From contig NZ_BNGS01000002.1 of assembly GCF_014905555.1 (NCBI RefSeq), positions 682,001 to 746,000 of the forward strand: a stretch of DNA of 64,000 nucleotides, given 5' to 3'. Of the stretch, positions 53,776 to 61,654 are shown piece after piece (position 1 is the stretch's first letter; every line of letters starts with the position of its first letter). The notes under the pieces were generated by a model, which ran no database searches, was not told where the DNA came from, and was given only the letters and a program-made list of their open reading frames with translations. This stretch comes from Streptomyces sp. Y2F8-2. Its GTDB lineage: Bacteria; Actinomycetota; Actinomycetes; Streptomycetales; Streptomycetaceae. The position numbers and the translations under genes were made by a program.

Positions 53776-54594
53776 GTGGTCATCCCCGTCCATGATGTGA
53801 ACCCGGTGCGCCGTACGCCCTATGTGACGTACGCGCTGATCGCGGCCAATGTCGTCGTCTTCCTGTTCACCCCCGGCCTGGCGGGCTCCGTGGCGGGGCA
53901 GAGCGACCTGGCCCAGTTCTGCCACCTCCAGGCGTTCCTGGACCACTACGCCGCAGTGCCGCGCGAGTTGATCCACGACCAGCTGCCGAGGCTCGTGCCC
54001 ACCGGCGCCGTCGGGGTCGGCCCGCACGGCCCCGGCTGTGTGGTGGCCCCGCCGGACTACGACAAGTCGCCGCCGGCGTCGGTGTTCACCGCGATGTTCC
54101 TGCACGGCAGCTGGCTGCATCTGCTGGGCAACATGCTCTTCCTGCTGATCTTCGGCAACAACATCGAGGACCGCCTGGGCCACATCCGCTTCGCGCTGTT
54201 CTACGTGGCGTGCGGATATGCGGCGGGGTACGGCTACGCGTACCTCAACGCGGGCTCGAGCGACCCGCTGATCGGCGCGTCGGGCGCCATCGCGGGCGTG
54301 CTCGGGGCGTACCTGGTGCTCTATCCCCGTGCGCGGGTCTGGATCCTCGTGCCGTTCCTGCTGTTCCTGCCACTGCGGCTGCCCGCGTGGATCGTGCTCG
54401 GCTTCTGGTTCGGGCTGCAGGCGGTCTACTCGTCCGGGAACGGTGTCTCCTCGGCCGGGACCGTGGCCTACGCGGCCCATGTGGTCGGCTTCATCGCGGG
54501 CATGCTCCTGGCCTTCCCCCTGCGCCAGGGCACCCCGCCGCCACCCGAACCGCGCGGCCTGCTGTGGGGCAGGCAGGCACGCCACACCTGGTGA
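53776..54594 (+). CDS. rhomboid-family intramembrane serine protease
   Basis: 272 residues, six or seven helices. Ser of GASGAIAGVLGAYLVLYPRARV and His of AAHVVGFIAGM form the catalytic dyad; HGSWLHLLGNMLFLLIFGNNIED is the family helix with the H-x-N residues. The long loop after TM1 (residues 35-100) contains three cysteines. GTG 53776 has no SD. Substrates unknown. Confidence 0.9.
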   Translation: MVIPVHDVNPVRRTPYVTYALIAANVVVFLFTPGLAGSVAGQSDLAQFCHLQAFLDHYAAVPRELIHDQLPRLVPTGAVGVGPHGPGCVVAPPDYDKSPPASVFTAMFLHGSWLHLLGNMLFLLIFGNNIEDRLGHIRFALFYVACGYAAGYGYAYLNAGSSDPLIGASGAIAGVLGAYLVLYPRARVWILVPFLLFLPLRLPAWIVLGFWFGLQAVYSSGNGVSSAGTVAYAAHVVGFIAGMLLAFPLRQGTPPPPEPRGLLWGRQARHTW

Positions 54595-54680
54595 CGACGG
54601 CGGGGCCGCGCCGCGCGGCGTTTCGCCCGCACACTCCACGGAACCCGATATGCCCGAAACGCACGTCATCGGGAGTCATC

Positions 54681-54851
54681 ATGGGCGACCCACGCGAACG
54701 TGAACGCGAGCGGCAGTCACCGCTCGAGCGGGAGACCGGGGAGCCGGACGTCCACCCGGAGGAGCAGGGGCGGTCGAAGCCCGACACGTCCGGTGGTCCC
54801 CCGACCAAGGCCACCGACGCACGCGAGGAAACCGAAGAGGGTTCCGACTGA
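54681..54851 (+). CDS. small hydrophilic protein
   Basis: 56 residues, almost all charged or polar (MGDPRERERERQSPLERE ... REETEEGSD), probably disordered. GGGAG precedes ATG 54681. The frame continues past its single TGA into another hydrophilic ORF without further stops. Confidence 0.6.
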   Translation: MGDPRERERERQSPLERETGEPDVHPEEQGRSKPDTSGGPPTKATDAREETEEGSD

Positions 54852-54890
54852 GCCGCGGTCGTCACGGCCGCCCGTCCGGCTGGAGGAGGT

Positions 54891-55187
54891 CTGCTGTCCG
54901 ACCGGCGGACGGAGCACGTCGTCCCGGCCCCGGGCCTGCGCAGCGATGCCGGAGACACGGGCGACGCGGGAGCACGCGGCCGGCCCGAACGCACGGAGAC
55001 CACGGAGCCCCAAGAGGAACAGGCCGCTGGTGCGACCTCGTGGGAAGAGACCGCGGACGCCCGTCATGCGGCCGACGAGGGCACGTTCGCGGAGGTGTTC
55101 ACCACGCGGGCCGAGGACGACCGCGGCCGTCTCGCACCGCAGTTCCAGGAGCCCGAAGGGGCCGGGGACGAGTCCTCCGGCGACTGA
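54891..55187 (+). CDS. acidic hypothetical protein with probable CTG start
   Basis: About 98 codons with ~85% G/C at third positions: LSDRRTEHVVPAPGL ... ATSWEETADARHAADEGTFAEV ... LAPQFQEPEGAGDESSGD. It has no ATG, GTG or TTG near the 5' end; CTG codons at 54891/54894 follow GGAGGAGG (54882-54889). It is in the same frame as the preceding small ORF, separated by one TGA (54849-54851). Either a CTG-initiated gene or the second half of an interrupted gene. Confidence 0.45.
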   Translation: MLSDRRTEHVVPAPGLRSDAGDTGDAGARGRPERTETTEPQEEQAAGATSWEETADARHAADEGTFAEVFTTRAEDDRGRLAPQFQEPEGAGDESSGD

Positions 55188-55256
55188 GGGGGCCCGCGCC
55201 GGTGCCGCTGTGCGCGGCGCCCTCGGCGCGGGTCGCCATTCGTTCGCCGGCCCCGG

Positions 55257-56324
55257 TCAGCGGGCCGTCTGCGTGTGGACGTACTCCACGAGCCGGGTGA
55301 GGCTGTCCGGGTCGGTGGACGGCAGGACTCCGTGGCCGAGGTTGAAGACATGGCCCTCAAGGCCGACAGCGGCGTCCAGGACCTCGCGGGTCTTGGCCTC
55401 GACGGCCTCGCGCGGGGCGAAGAGCACCGCCGGGTCCAGGTTGCCCTGGAGGGCCTTGCCGGGGCCGACGCGGCGGGCCGCCTCGTCCAGCGGGACGCGC
55501 CAGTCGACGCCGACGACGTCCGCCCCGGCCTCCCCCATCAGCCCGAGCAGCTCACCGGTGCCGACACCGAAGTGGATGCGGGGGACGCCGTAGCCCTCGA
55601 CGGCCCGGAAGACCTTGGCCGAGGCGGGCAGCACCGAGCGGCGGTAGTCGACGGGGGCCAGGGCGCCGGCCCAGGAGTCGAAGAGCTGGACGGCCGAGGC
55701 GCCGGCCTCGATCTGGACCTTCAGGAAGGCGGCCGTGATGTCCGCGAGCCGGTCCACCAGGTCGGACCACAGCTGCGGGTCGCCGTGCATGAGCGCCTTG
55801 GTGTGCTCGTACGTACGGGACGGGCCGCCCTCGATGAGGTAGCTCGCGAGGGTGAAGGGCGCGCCGGCGAAACCGATCAGCGGGGTCTCGCCCAGCTCCG
55901 CGGTGAGCAGCTTGATCGCCTCGGTGACGTAGGAGACGTCCTCGGGGGTCAGGTCGCGCAGCCGGGCGAGGTCTGCGCGGGTGCGGATCGGATGCTCGAC
56001 GACCGGGCCGACGCCCGGCTTGATGTCGAGGTCGACGCCGATCGCCTTCAGGGGCACGACGATGTCGCTGAAGTAGATCGCCGCGTCGACGCCGTGCCGG
56101 CGGACCGGCTGGAGGGTGATCTCGGTGACCAGCTCGGGCCGCATGCAGGACTCGAGCATGGGGATGCCCTCACGCACCTTGCGGTACTCGGGCAGCGAGC
56201 GCCCGGCCTGCCGCATGAACCACACCGGCGTGTGCGGCACGGGCTCGCGCCGGCACGCCCTGAGAAAGGCGGAGTCGTACGTCGCTGTCGGCTGGCCCGT
56301 GGCGGGGCGGTCATTGACACTCAC
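55257..56324 (-). CDS. hemE: uroporphyrinogen decarboxylase
   Basis: 355 residues, complete. N-terminal [19 protein letters not shown] holds the substrate arginines and catalytic loop; [18 protein letters not shown] with the catalytic Asp, [19 protein letters not shown], and [32 protein letters not shown]. Converts uroporphyrinogen III to coproporphyrinogen III, feeding hemY and hemQ in this window. GTG 56324 has no SD; GAGACT lies 6 bases upstream, so probably leaderless. Confidence 0.96.
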   Translation of the reverse strand: MSVNDRPATGQPTATYDSAFLRACRREPVPHTPVWFMRQAGRSLPEYRKVREGIPMLESCMRPELVTEITLQPVRRHGVDAAIYFSDIVVPLKAIGVDLDIKPGVGPVVEHPIRTRADLARLRDLTPEDVSYVTEAIKLLTAELGETPLIGFAGAPFTLASYLIEGGPSRTYEHTKALMHGDPQLWSDLVDRLADITAAFLKVQIEAGASAVQLFDSWAGALAPVDYRRSVLPASAKVFRAVEGYGVPRIHFGVGTGELLGLMGEAGADVVGVDWRVPLDEAARRVGPGKALQGNLDPAVLFAPREAVEAKTREVLDAAVGLEGHVFNLGHGVLPSTDPDSLTRLVEYVHTQTAR

Positions 56325-56559
56325 GCAAAAAGTCTCGCACGCCACCGGAGCGATTCGGCCTCGGGGCGGGAGCGCCCTCGGGGGGCGCGGGACCGTGTCC
56401 GTGCGCGGCTGAGCCGCGTCGGCGCGCCACACGTCGAAGGACCCGACCGGCCGTACGACAGGAACCAGCCAAGACGAACCCGCGCACGGCAGCCGAAGCC
56501 CCGGCGGCAACGGGTGTCTCTCCAAGCGGACGCGCTTTCTTCCCCTTAATCTTCCCCGC

Positions 56560-57225
56560 ATGGCTGCGGCTCAGGAACGACCGACGGACGGCGCCGACGG
56601 AATGGACGACGCGAAGGGGGAGGGCGATGCGATGGACACCGCTCCCCTGCCCTTCCGCGCCGCGGTCGACGCCCTGAAGGCCGCACGCCTGCGGCCGGAG
56701 ATCGAGATCGAGCCGTCGCGCCCGCCGCAGCGGCTCGCCCCGCACACGTACGCGCTGGAGGCCGCCGTGGTCGCCGACGAGGAGGACCTCGCCGACGGGC
56801 GCCTCGTCCTCCTGCACGACCCGGCGGGACACGAGGCCTGGCAGGGCTCCTTCCGCCTGGTGACGCTGGTGCGCGCGGAACTGGAGCCGGAGATGGCGAC
56901 GGACCCGCTGCTGCCCGACGTGTGCTGGTCCTGGCTGACCGGCGCGCTCCAGGCCCGCGGGCTGGCGTACGGCGAGCCGAGCGGGACCGTCACGCGCGCG
57001 AGCTCGCACTACTTCGGCGGTCTCGCCACCCGCCCTGCCGTCTCCCAGATCGAGATCCGTGCTTCGTGGACGCCCCGGGAGGGCATCGGAGGCGTCCCGG
57101 ACACCGCGGCGCACCTGGCCTCCTGGTGCGACCTGCTGTGCCAGGTGGCGGGCCTGCCCCCGGCGGGGCCGGGCGACGCCTCGGTGGTGACGCTGCCGCA
57201 GCGTCGCGGGCCGCAGCCCCGCTGA
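56560..57225 (+). CDS. DUF3000 domain protein
   Basis: 221 residues. [40 protein letters not shown] and [37 protein letters not shown] are the DUF3000 core, an actinobacterial family of unknown function found between hemE and whiI. TAATCT (56547-56552) sits 7 bases before ATG 56560 with no SD: leaderless. Divergent from hemE. Confidence 0.92.
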   Translation: MAAAQERPTDGADGMDDAKGEGDAMDTAPLPFRAAVDALKAARLRPEIEIEPSRPPQRLAPHTYALEAAVVADEEDLADGRLVLLHDPAGHEAWQGSFRLVTLVRAELEPEMATDPLLPDVCWSWLTGALQARGLAYGEPSGTVTRASSHYFGGLATRPAVSQIEIRASWTPREGIGGVPDTAAHLASWCDLLCQVAGLPPAGPGDASVVTLPQRRGPQPR

Positions 57226-57241
57226 CCCCGGCGCCTCCACC

Positions 57242-57295
57242 GGCGCTGTCGATGTCACTGGCGCTGTCGATGTCATCGGCGCTGTCAATGTCGCC
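57242..57295. repeat. 18-bp tandem repeat, three copies
   Basis: GGCGCTGTCGATGTCACT and two variants fill 57242-57295 directly after the DUF3000 gene, in the 318-base spacer before whiI. Non-coding. Confidence 0.85.
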
Positions 57296-57436
57296 TTGAC
57301 CTTCCTTGCCATCTCTTTGTCGATACGGCCACTTTCAGCCTCGTATTGACCATGGACCGAACCGACTCGATCCCCGAATGATCGCTCGCGCGTCCGAATT
57401 GCACGGATTGTTACTCACCAAATCGTGATCATTCTC

Positions 57437-57464
57437 TAAAGGAGCACGAGTTTGGTGCCGAAGA
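57437..57464 (+). promoter_or_regulatory. WhiG-type promoter of whiI
   Basis: TAAA (57437-57440), 16 bases, GCCGAAGA (57457-57464) matches the sigma-WhiG consensus TAAA-N15/16-GCCGATAA in 10 of 12 positions, 80 bases before GTG 57544. Upstream, GAATGATC (57376-57383) and GATCATTC (57427-57434) form an 8-bp inverted repeat, 51 bp centre to centre, candidate regulator sites. Confidence 0.75.
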
Positions 57465-57543
57465 CGACTGTGACCTTGAAACACGGTTCGTCCCGGCCGC
57501 TTCCCCGAGCCGGCCCCGTCCCCGCACCCATCCAGGAGGCCTG

Positions 57544-58206
57544 GTGTCCGTTCTCCTCGAGCAGCCCGCAAGCCTGGTCGCCTACCGCCCCAACAAGCCG
57601 ACCGCCATGGTCGTCGTGGCCGACCCGCGCGTTCGTTCCACCGTCACCCGCCATCTCTGGGCGCTCGGAGTGCGCGACGTCATCGAGGCGTCGTCCATCG
57701 CAGAGGCCCGTCCCCGTATCGGCAACCCGCGCGACATCTGCGTCGCCGACGTCCACCTCCCCGACGGCTCCGGTCTCACCCTCCTGTCGGAGACCCGGGC
57801 CGCGGGCTGGCCCAACGGTCTGGCCCTGTCCGCGGCCGACGACATCGGCGCGGTGCGCAACGCCCTCGCGGGCGGAGTCAAGGGCTATGTCGTCACCGGC
57901 ACCCGCACCAACATCGGGCTCCCCACCCGACCCGGTGCCGCCCCCATCGGCGCCGCCGCCGCGCGCCTGCACCGCCGCCCCCCGGGTGCCCCGAGCCACC
58001 CGGGCGGCTACCGCGAGCTGTCCGGCCGCGAGGTGGAGGTGCTGCGTCTGGTCGCTGAAGGGCAGTCGAACAAGGCGATCGGCGTCTCGATGGGCCTGTC
58101 CGCACTGACCGTGAAGAGCCATCTGGCCCGCATCGCCCGCAAGCTCGGAACCGGCGACCGTGCCGGGATGGTGGCGGTGGCCCTGCGGACCGGCATCATC
58201 CACTGA
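57544..58206 (+). CDS. whiI: orphan response regulator WhiI
   Basis: 220 residues. Receiver domain (~22-120) with the phospho-acceptor position D69 in VADVHLPDG, Lys K113 in GVKGYVV, but only one acidic residue (A26-D27) in the usual acidic pair, so conventional phosphorylation is doubtful. LuxR/FixJ HTH (~158-215: LSGREVEVLRLVAEGQSNKAIGVSMGLSALTVKSHLARIARKL). In Streptomyces WhiI works with BldM as a heterodimer to activate late sporulation genes. RBS AGGAGG, GTG 57544. Confidence 0.95.
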   Translation: MSVLLEQPASLVAYRPNKPTAMVVVADPRVRSTVTRHLWALGVRDVIEASSIAEARPRIGNPRDICVADVHLPDGSGLTLLSETRAAGWPNGLALSAADDIGAVRNALAGGVKGYVVTGTRTNIGLPTRPGAAPIGAAAARLHRRPPGAPSHPGGYRELSGREVEVLRLVAEGQSNKAIGVSMGLSALTVKSHLARIARKLGTGDRAGMVAVALRTGIIH

Positions 58207-58421
58207 CCGCCTTCCCCCTCCCCTGACCACCAGACCCGCCGACTCCCCGACTCCCGAACCTCCTCCTCCGCCCGCCCCGGTCCGCATCCGCACCGAGCCG
58301 CGTCCGGGGACCTGGACCGCACGCCCCGGGACGCCCGCCGTCCCGCTCCGCACACCGGCACCGCGCCCTCGTGCGGACACGAACGCCCCATGTGACACAT
58401 GACTGATTTACGACCCCCCAT

Positions 58422-58453
58422 CGCCCGCCGACGGAACGTTCCGTCGGCGGGCG
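58422..58453. promoter_or_regulatory. 32-bp perfect palindrome between whiI and rnd
   Basis: Arms 58422-58437 and 58438-58453 are exact reverse complements (centre GGAACGTTCC). As RNA it makes a ~14-bp hairpin, so it may terminate whiI; as DNA it abuts the -10 of rnd (TACCCT, 58469-58474). CATGTG-A-CACATG (58389-58401) is another palindrome in this 274-base spacer. Confidence 0.75.
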
Positions 58454-58480
58454 TAGTCGACACACAGATACCCTTGACAG

Positions 58481-59758
58481 GTGACCGACGCCCAAGAGAC
58501 CGCAGCAGACAGCCCACTGCGAACCACCGGAGGCGCCCCTCCGGACGACGTCGAAACGGCGCCGATCCCGTTGCTCGAGCCGCGAGACGGTATTCCGCCC
58601 GTGATCGCCGACGACGCCTCCCTCGCTGAGGTGATCGCCGCCTTCGCCGCCGGCACCGGCCCCGTCGCGGTCGATGCCGAGCGCGCGTCCGGCTACCGGT
58701 ACGGCCAGCGCGCCTACCTCGTGCAGCTGCGCCGCGAGGGCGCGGGCACCGCCCTGATCGACCCGGTGGCCTGCCCCGACCTGTCGGCCCTGGGCGAGGC
58801 GATCTCCGACGCCGAGTGGGTGCTGCACGCCGCCACCCAGGACCTGCCCTGCCTGCGCGAGATAGGCATGGTGCCCACCCGTCTGTTCGACACCGAGCTG
58901 GCCGGACGCCTCGCCGGGTTCCCACGGGTGGGACTCGGCGCCATGGTGGAGAGCGTCCTCAGCTTCATCCTGGAGAAGGGCCACTCCGCCGTCGACTGGT
59001 CGACGCGGCCCCTGCCCGAGCCCTGGCTGCGCTACGCCGCCCTCGACGTCGAACTGCTCGTGGACCTGCGGGACGCCCTGGAGAAGGAACTCGAGCGGCA
59101 GGGGAAGCTGGAGTGGGCCCGGCAGGAGTTCGACGCGATCGCCTCCGCGCCGCCGCCCGAGCCGCGCAAGGACCCCTGGCGCCGTACGTCCGGGATGCAC
59201 AAGGTGCGCCGCCGCCGGCAGATGGCGGCCGTCCGGGAGCTGTGGCAGGCCCGGGACCGGATCGCGCAGCGCCGGGACGTCTCGCCGGGCAAGGTGCTCG
59301 GGGACGCCGCGATCGTCGAGGCGGCCCTCGCCCTGCCTCCGAACGTGCACGCCCTGGCCGCGCTGAACGGCTTCGGGCACCGCATGGGGCGGCGCCAGCT
59401 GGAGCAGTGGCAGGCCGCGATCGATCGCGCCAAGGCGCTGCCGGAGGCGGAGCTGCCGCAGCCGGGGCAGCCGGTCACGGGTCCGCCGCCGCCGCGGGCC
59501 TGGGCCGACAAGGATCCGGCGGCGGCCGCCCGGCTGTCCGCTGCGCGGGCCGCGGTGTCGACCTTGGCCGAGGAGCTCACCATGCCCCAGGAGAACCTGA
59601 TCTCCCCGGACACCGTGCGGCGCCTGTGCTGGGAGCCGCCGAAGCCGGTGGACGCGGAGTCCGTGGCCTCCGCGCTGGCCGGGTACGGGGCGAGGGCTTG
59701 GCAGGTTGAACAGGTCACTCCGGTACTGGTGAAGGCCCTGTCCGTGAAGGACGCCTAG
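58481..59758 (+). CDS. rnd: ribonuclease D-like 3'-5' exonuclease with HRDC domain
   Basis: 425 residues. DEDD exonuclease: VAVDAERASG (D, E), LHAATQDLPCL (D), RYAALDVELLVDL (Y/D), followed by an HRDC domain (~225-300, VRELWQARDRIAQRRDVSPGKVLGDAAIVEAAL). Trims structured RNAs such as tRNA precursors. GTG 58481 is 6 bases after TACCCT, so leaderless. Located downstream of whiI as in S. coelicolor. Confidence 0.92.
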   Translation: MTDAQETAADSPLRTTGGAPPDDVETAPIPLLEPRDGIPPVIADDASLAEVIAAFAAGTGPVAVDAERASGYRYGQRAYLVQLRREGAGTALIDPVACPDLSALGEAISDAEWVLHAATQDLPCLREIGMVPTRLFDTELAGRLAGFPRVGLGAMVESVLSFILEKGHSAVDWSTRPLPEPWLRYAALDVELLVDLRDALEKELERQGKLEWARQEFDAIASAPPPEPRKDPWRRTSGMHKVRRRRQMAAVRELWQARDRIAQRRDVSPGKVLGDAAIVEAALALPPNVHALAALNGFGHRMGRRQLEQWQAAIDRAKALPEAELPQPGQPVTGPPPPRAWADKDPAAAARLSAARAAVSTLAEELTMPQENLISPDTVRRLCWEPPKPVDAESVASALAGYGARAWQVEQVTPVLVKALSVKDA

Positions 59759-59784
59759 CCGCCGCAGCGGCTTTGCCGTATGGC

Positions 59785-60180
59785 GGGTGGGGGGCGTCTT
59801 CGGTGAAGCGTCCTCGGTGGGGGGCGTCTTCGGTGGAGGCAGCTTCGGTGGGGGGCGTCCTCGGTGGGGGCATCTTCGATTGGGGCGCCCGCGCGGCGGA
59901 GCCGCGTGCGACATGGCGGGTTCCATGCCGACGCGGCGCAGCCGTACGCCGATAGGGCTGGAGCCACGCGGATACGGCGGAACCGCATGGCGACACCCGC
60001 AACCGATGCCCGACGCGGCGCAGCCGCATGCCGACACGACGGGGCCCATCACGATGCCACGCAGCCACATGCCGACACCGTGGAGCCGCATGGCGTCACC
60101 CCCAGCGATGCCGACGCGGCGCGGCCCGAAGTCGATGCGATGCGGCGCAGTCGCATGCCGATACAGGGGCCCCATGCCGC
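59785..60180. repeat. degenerate GC-rich repeat arrays in the rnd-fadA spacer
   Basis: Array 1 (59785-59890): six or seven 15-16-bp units like GGTGGGGGGCGTCTTC. Array 2 (~59920-60180): imperfect units built from GCGGCGCAGCCGC and ATGCCGACAC. Open frames crossing it are low-complexity Pro/Thr or Arg/Ala repeats without SD and I do not call them genes. 60181-60340 holds nothing else recognisable. Confidence 0.75.
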
Positions 60181-60373
60181 CGCGACCCGCCTCTTTGCGG
60201 CGATGCGGCCCCTTGCGGGGAGCGGCCCGCGCCGCTTGCGGGGAGGCGGCCACCGCCTCCCGTTCCGAGCCCTTGGCCGACCCCGCGGGGGCTCCGTCGC
60301 TACGCCGAAGGTGTGACCTTCACCGCTTGGGCGTGCGGGACTGGGCAGCTTGGTTACCCACAAGTAGCATGGT

Positions 60374-60391
60374 GCTGAGCGCGCGCTCAGC
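60374..60391 (+). promoter_or_regulatory. perfect 18-bp palindrome, candidate fatty-acid-regulator operator
   Basis: GCTGAGCGCGCGCTCAGC (60374-60391) follows a -10 candidate TAGCAT (60365-60370), so it covers the likely transcription start of fadAB. TGAGCG...CGCTCA resembles operators of TetR-type acyl-CoA-responsive repressors in actinobacteria. No regulator gene is adjacent. Confidence 0.6.
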
Positions 60392-60433
60392 GTGTCGCAG
60401 CAGTGCCATCCCGCACCCTGGAGGAGAGCCATC

Positions 60434-61654
60434 GTGCCTCGTACCGTCAGGGACGTCGTCTTCGTCGACGGCGTCCGCACCCCGTTCGGCAAGGCGGGCC
60501 CGAAGGGCATCTACCACGAGACCCGCGCCGACGACCTCGTCGTGAAGGCGATCCGGGAGCTGCTGCGCCGCAACCCGGGTCTCGACCCGAAGAAGATCGA
60601 CGAGGTCGCCATCGCCGCGACCACGCAGATCGGTGACCAGGGCCTGACCCTCGGCCGCACCGCGGGCATCCTGGCCGGTCTCCCCCAGTCGGTGCCTGGC
60701 TACTCCATCGACCGTATGTGCGCGGGCGCGATGACGGCCGTGACGACCACGGCCGGCTCGATCGCGTTCGGCGCCTACGACGCCGTCATCGCGGGCGGTG
60801 TCGAGCACATGGGCCGCCACCCGATGGGCGAGGGCGTCGACCCGAACCCGCGGTTCGTGAGCGAGAAGCTGGTCGACGAGTCCGCGCTGTTCATGGGCAT
60901 GACCGCGGAGAACCTCCACGACCGCTACCCGCACATCACCAAGCTGCGCGCCGACGAGTACGCGGTGCGCTCCCAGGAGAAGGCCGCAAAGGCGTACGCC
61001 AACGGCAAGATCCAGGCCGACCTGGTGCCGATCTCCGTACGTCGCACGAACCCCGAGGGCGGCGAGACCGGCTGGGGCCTGGTCACCGCCGACGAGCCGA
61101 TGCGCCCGGGCACCACGCTGGAGAACCTGGCCGGCCTGAAGACGCCGTTCCGCGTGCACGGCCGGGTCACCGCGGGCAACGCGGCCGGTCTGAACGACGG
61201 CGCCACCGCCTCGATCATCGCGAGCGAGGACTTCGCCCGTGAGAACGGCCTGCCGGTCAAGATGCGTCTCGTCTCCTACGCCTTCGCGGGCGTCGAGCCG
61301 GAGGTCATGGGCTACGGCCCGATCCCGGCCACGGAGAAGGCCCTCGCCAAGGCGGGCCTGTCCATCTCCGACATCGGCCTGTTCGAGATCAACGAGGCCT
61401 TCGCCGTCCAGGTCCTGGCCTTCCTCGACCACTACGGCATCGCGGACGACGACGAGCGCGTGAACCAGTACGGCGGCGCGATCGCCTTCGGCCACCCGCT
61501 GGCCTCCTCCGGCGTCCGGCTGATGACGCAGCTGGCCCGCCAGTTCGAGGAGCAGCCGCAGGTCCGCTACGGCCTCACCACCATGTGCGTCGGCTTCGGC
61601 ATGGGCGCGACGGTCATCTGGGAGAACCCGCACTTCGACGGAGGCGACAAGTGA
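60434..61654 (+). CDS. fadA: acetyl-CoA C-acyltransferase (beta-oxidation thiolase)
   Basis: 406 residues. Nucleophile C96 in DRMCAGAMTAV, GGVEHMGRHPMG, His of AFGHPLASSGVR and second Cys in TTMCVGFGMGATV. Releases acetyl-CoA from 3-ketoacyl-CoA. GGAGGAG precedes GTG 60434. Stop overlaps fadB (GTGA). Confidence 0.95.
   Translation: MPRTVRDVVFVDGVRTPFGKAGPKGIYHETRADDLVVKAIRELLRRNPGLDPKKIDEVAIAATTQIGDQGLTLGRTAGILAGLPQSVPGYSIDRMCAGAMTAVTTTAGSIAFGAYDAVIAGGVEHMGRHPMGEGVDPNPRFVSEKLVDESALFMGMTAENLHDRYPHITKLRADEYAVRSQEKAAKAYANGKIQADLVPISVRRTNPEGGETGWGLVTADEPMRPGTTLENLAGLKTPFRVHGRVTAGNAAGLNDGATASIIASEDFARENGLPVKMRLVSYAFAGVEPEVMGYGPIPATEKALAKAGLSISDIGLFEINEAFAVQVLAFLDHYGIADDDERVNQYGGAIAFGHPLASSGVRLMTQLARQFEEQPQVRYGLTTMCVGFGMGATVIWENPHFDGGDK

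Noticed and set aside
54849..54851. In-frame TGA as a selenocysteine codon
   Set aside because: No conserved Cys/Sec context and no SECIS-like hairpin directly downstream; a CTG start or nonsense mutation is simpler.
59787..60545. 252-codon plus-strand frame across the repeats into fadA
   Set aside because: Repeat-derived composition, no SD, overlaps the fadA N terminus and its operator in another frame.
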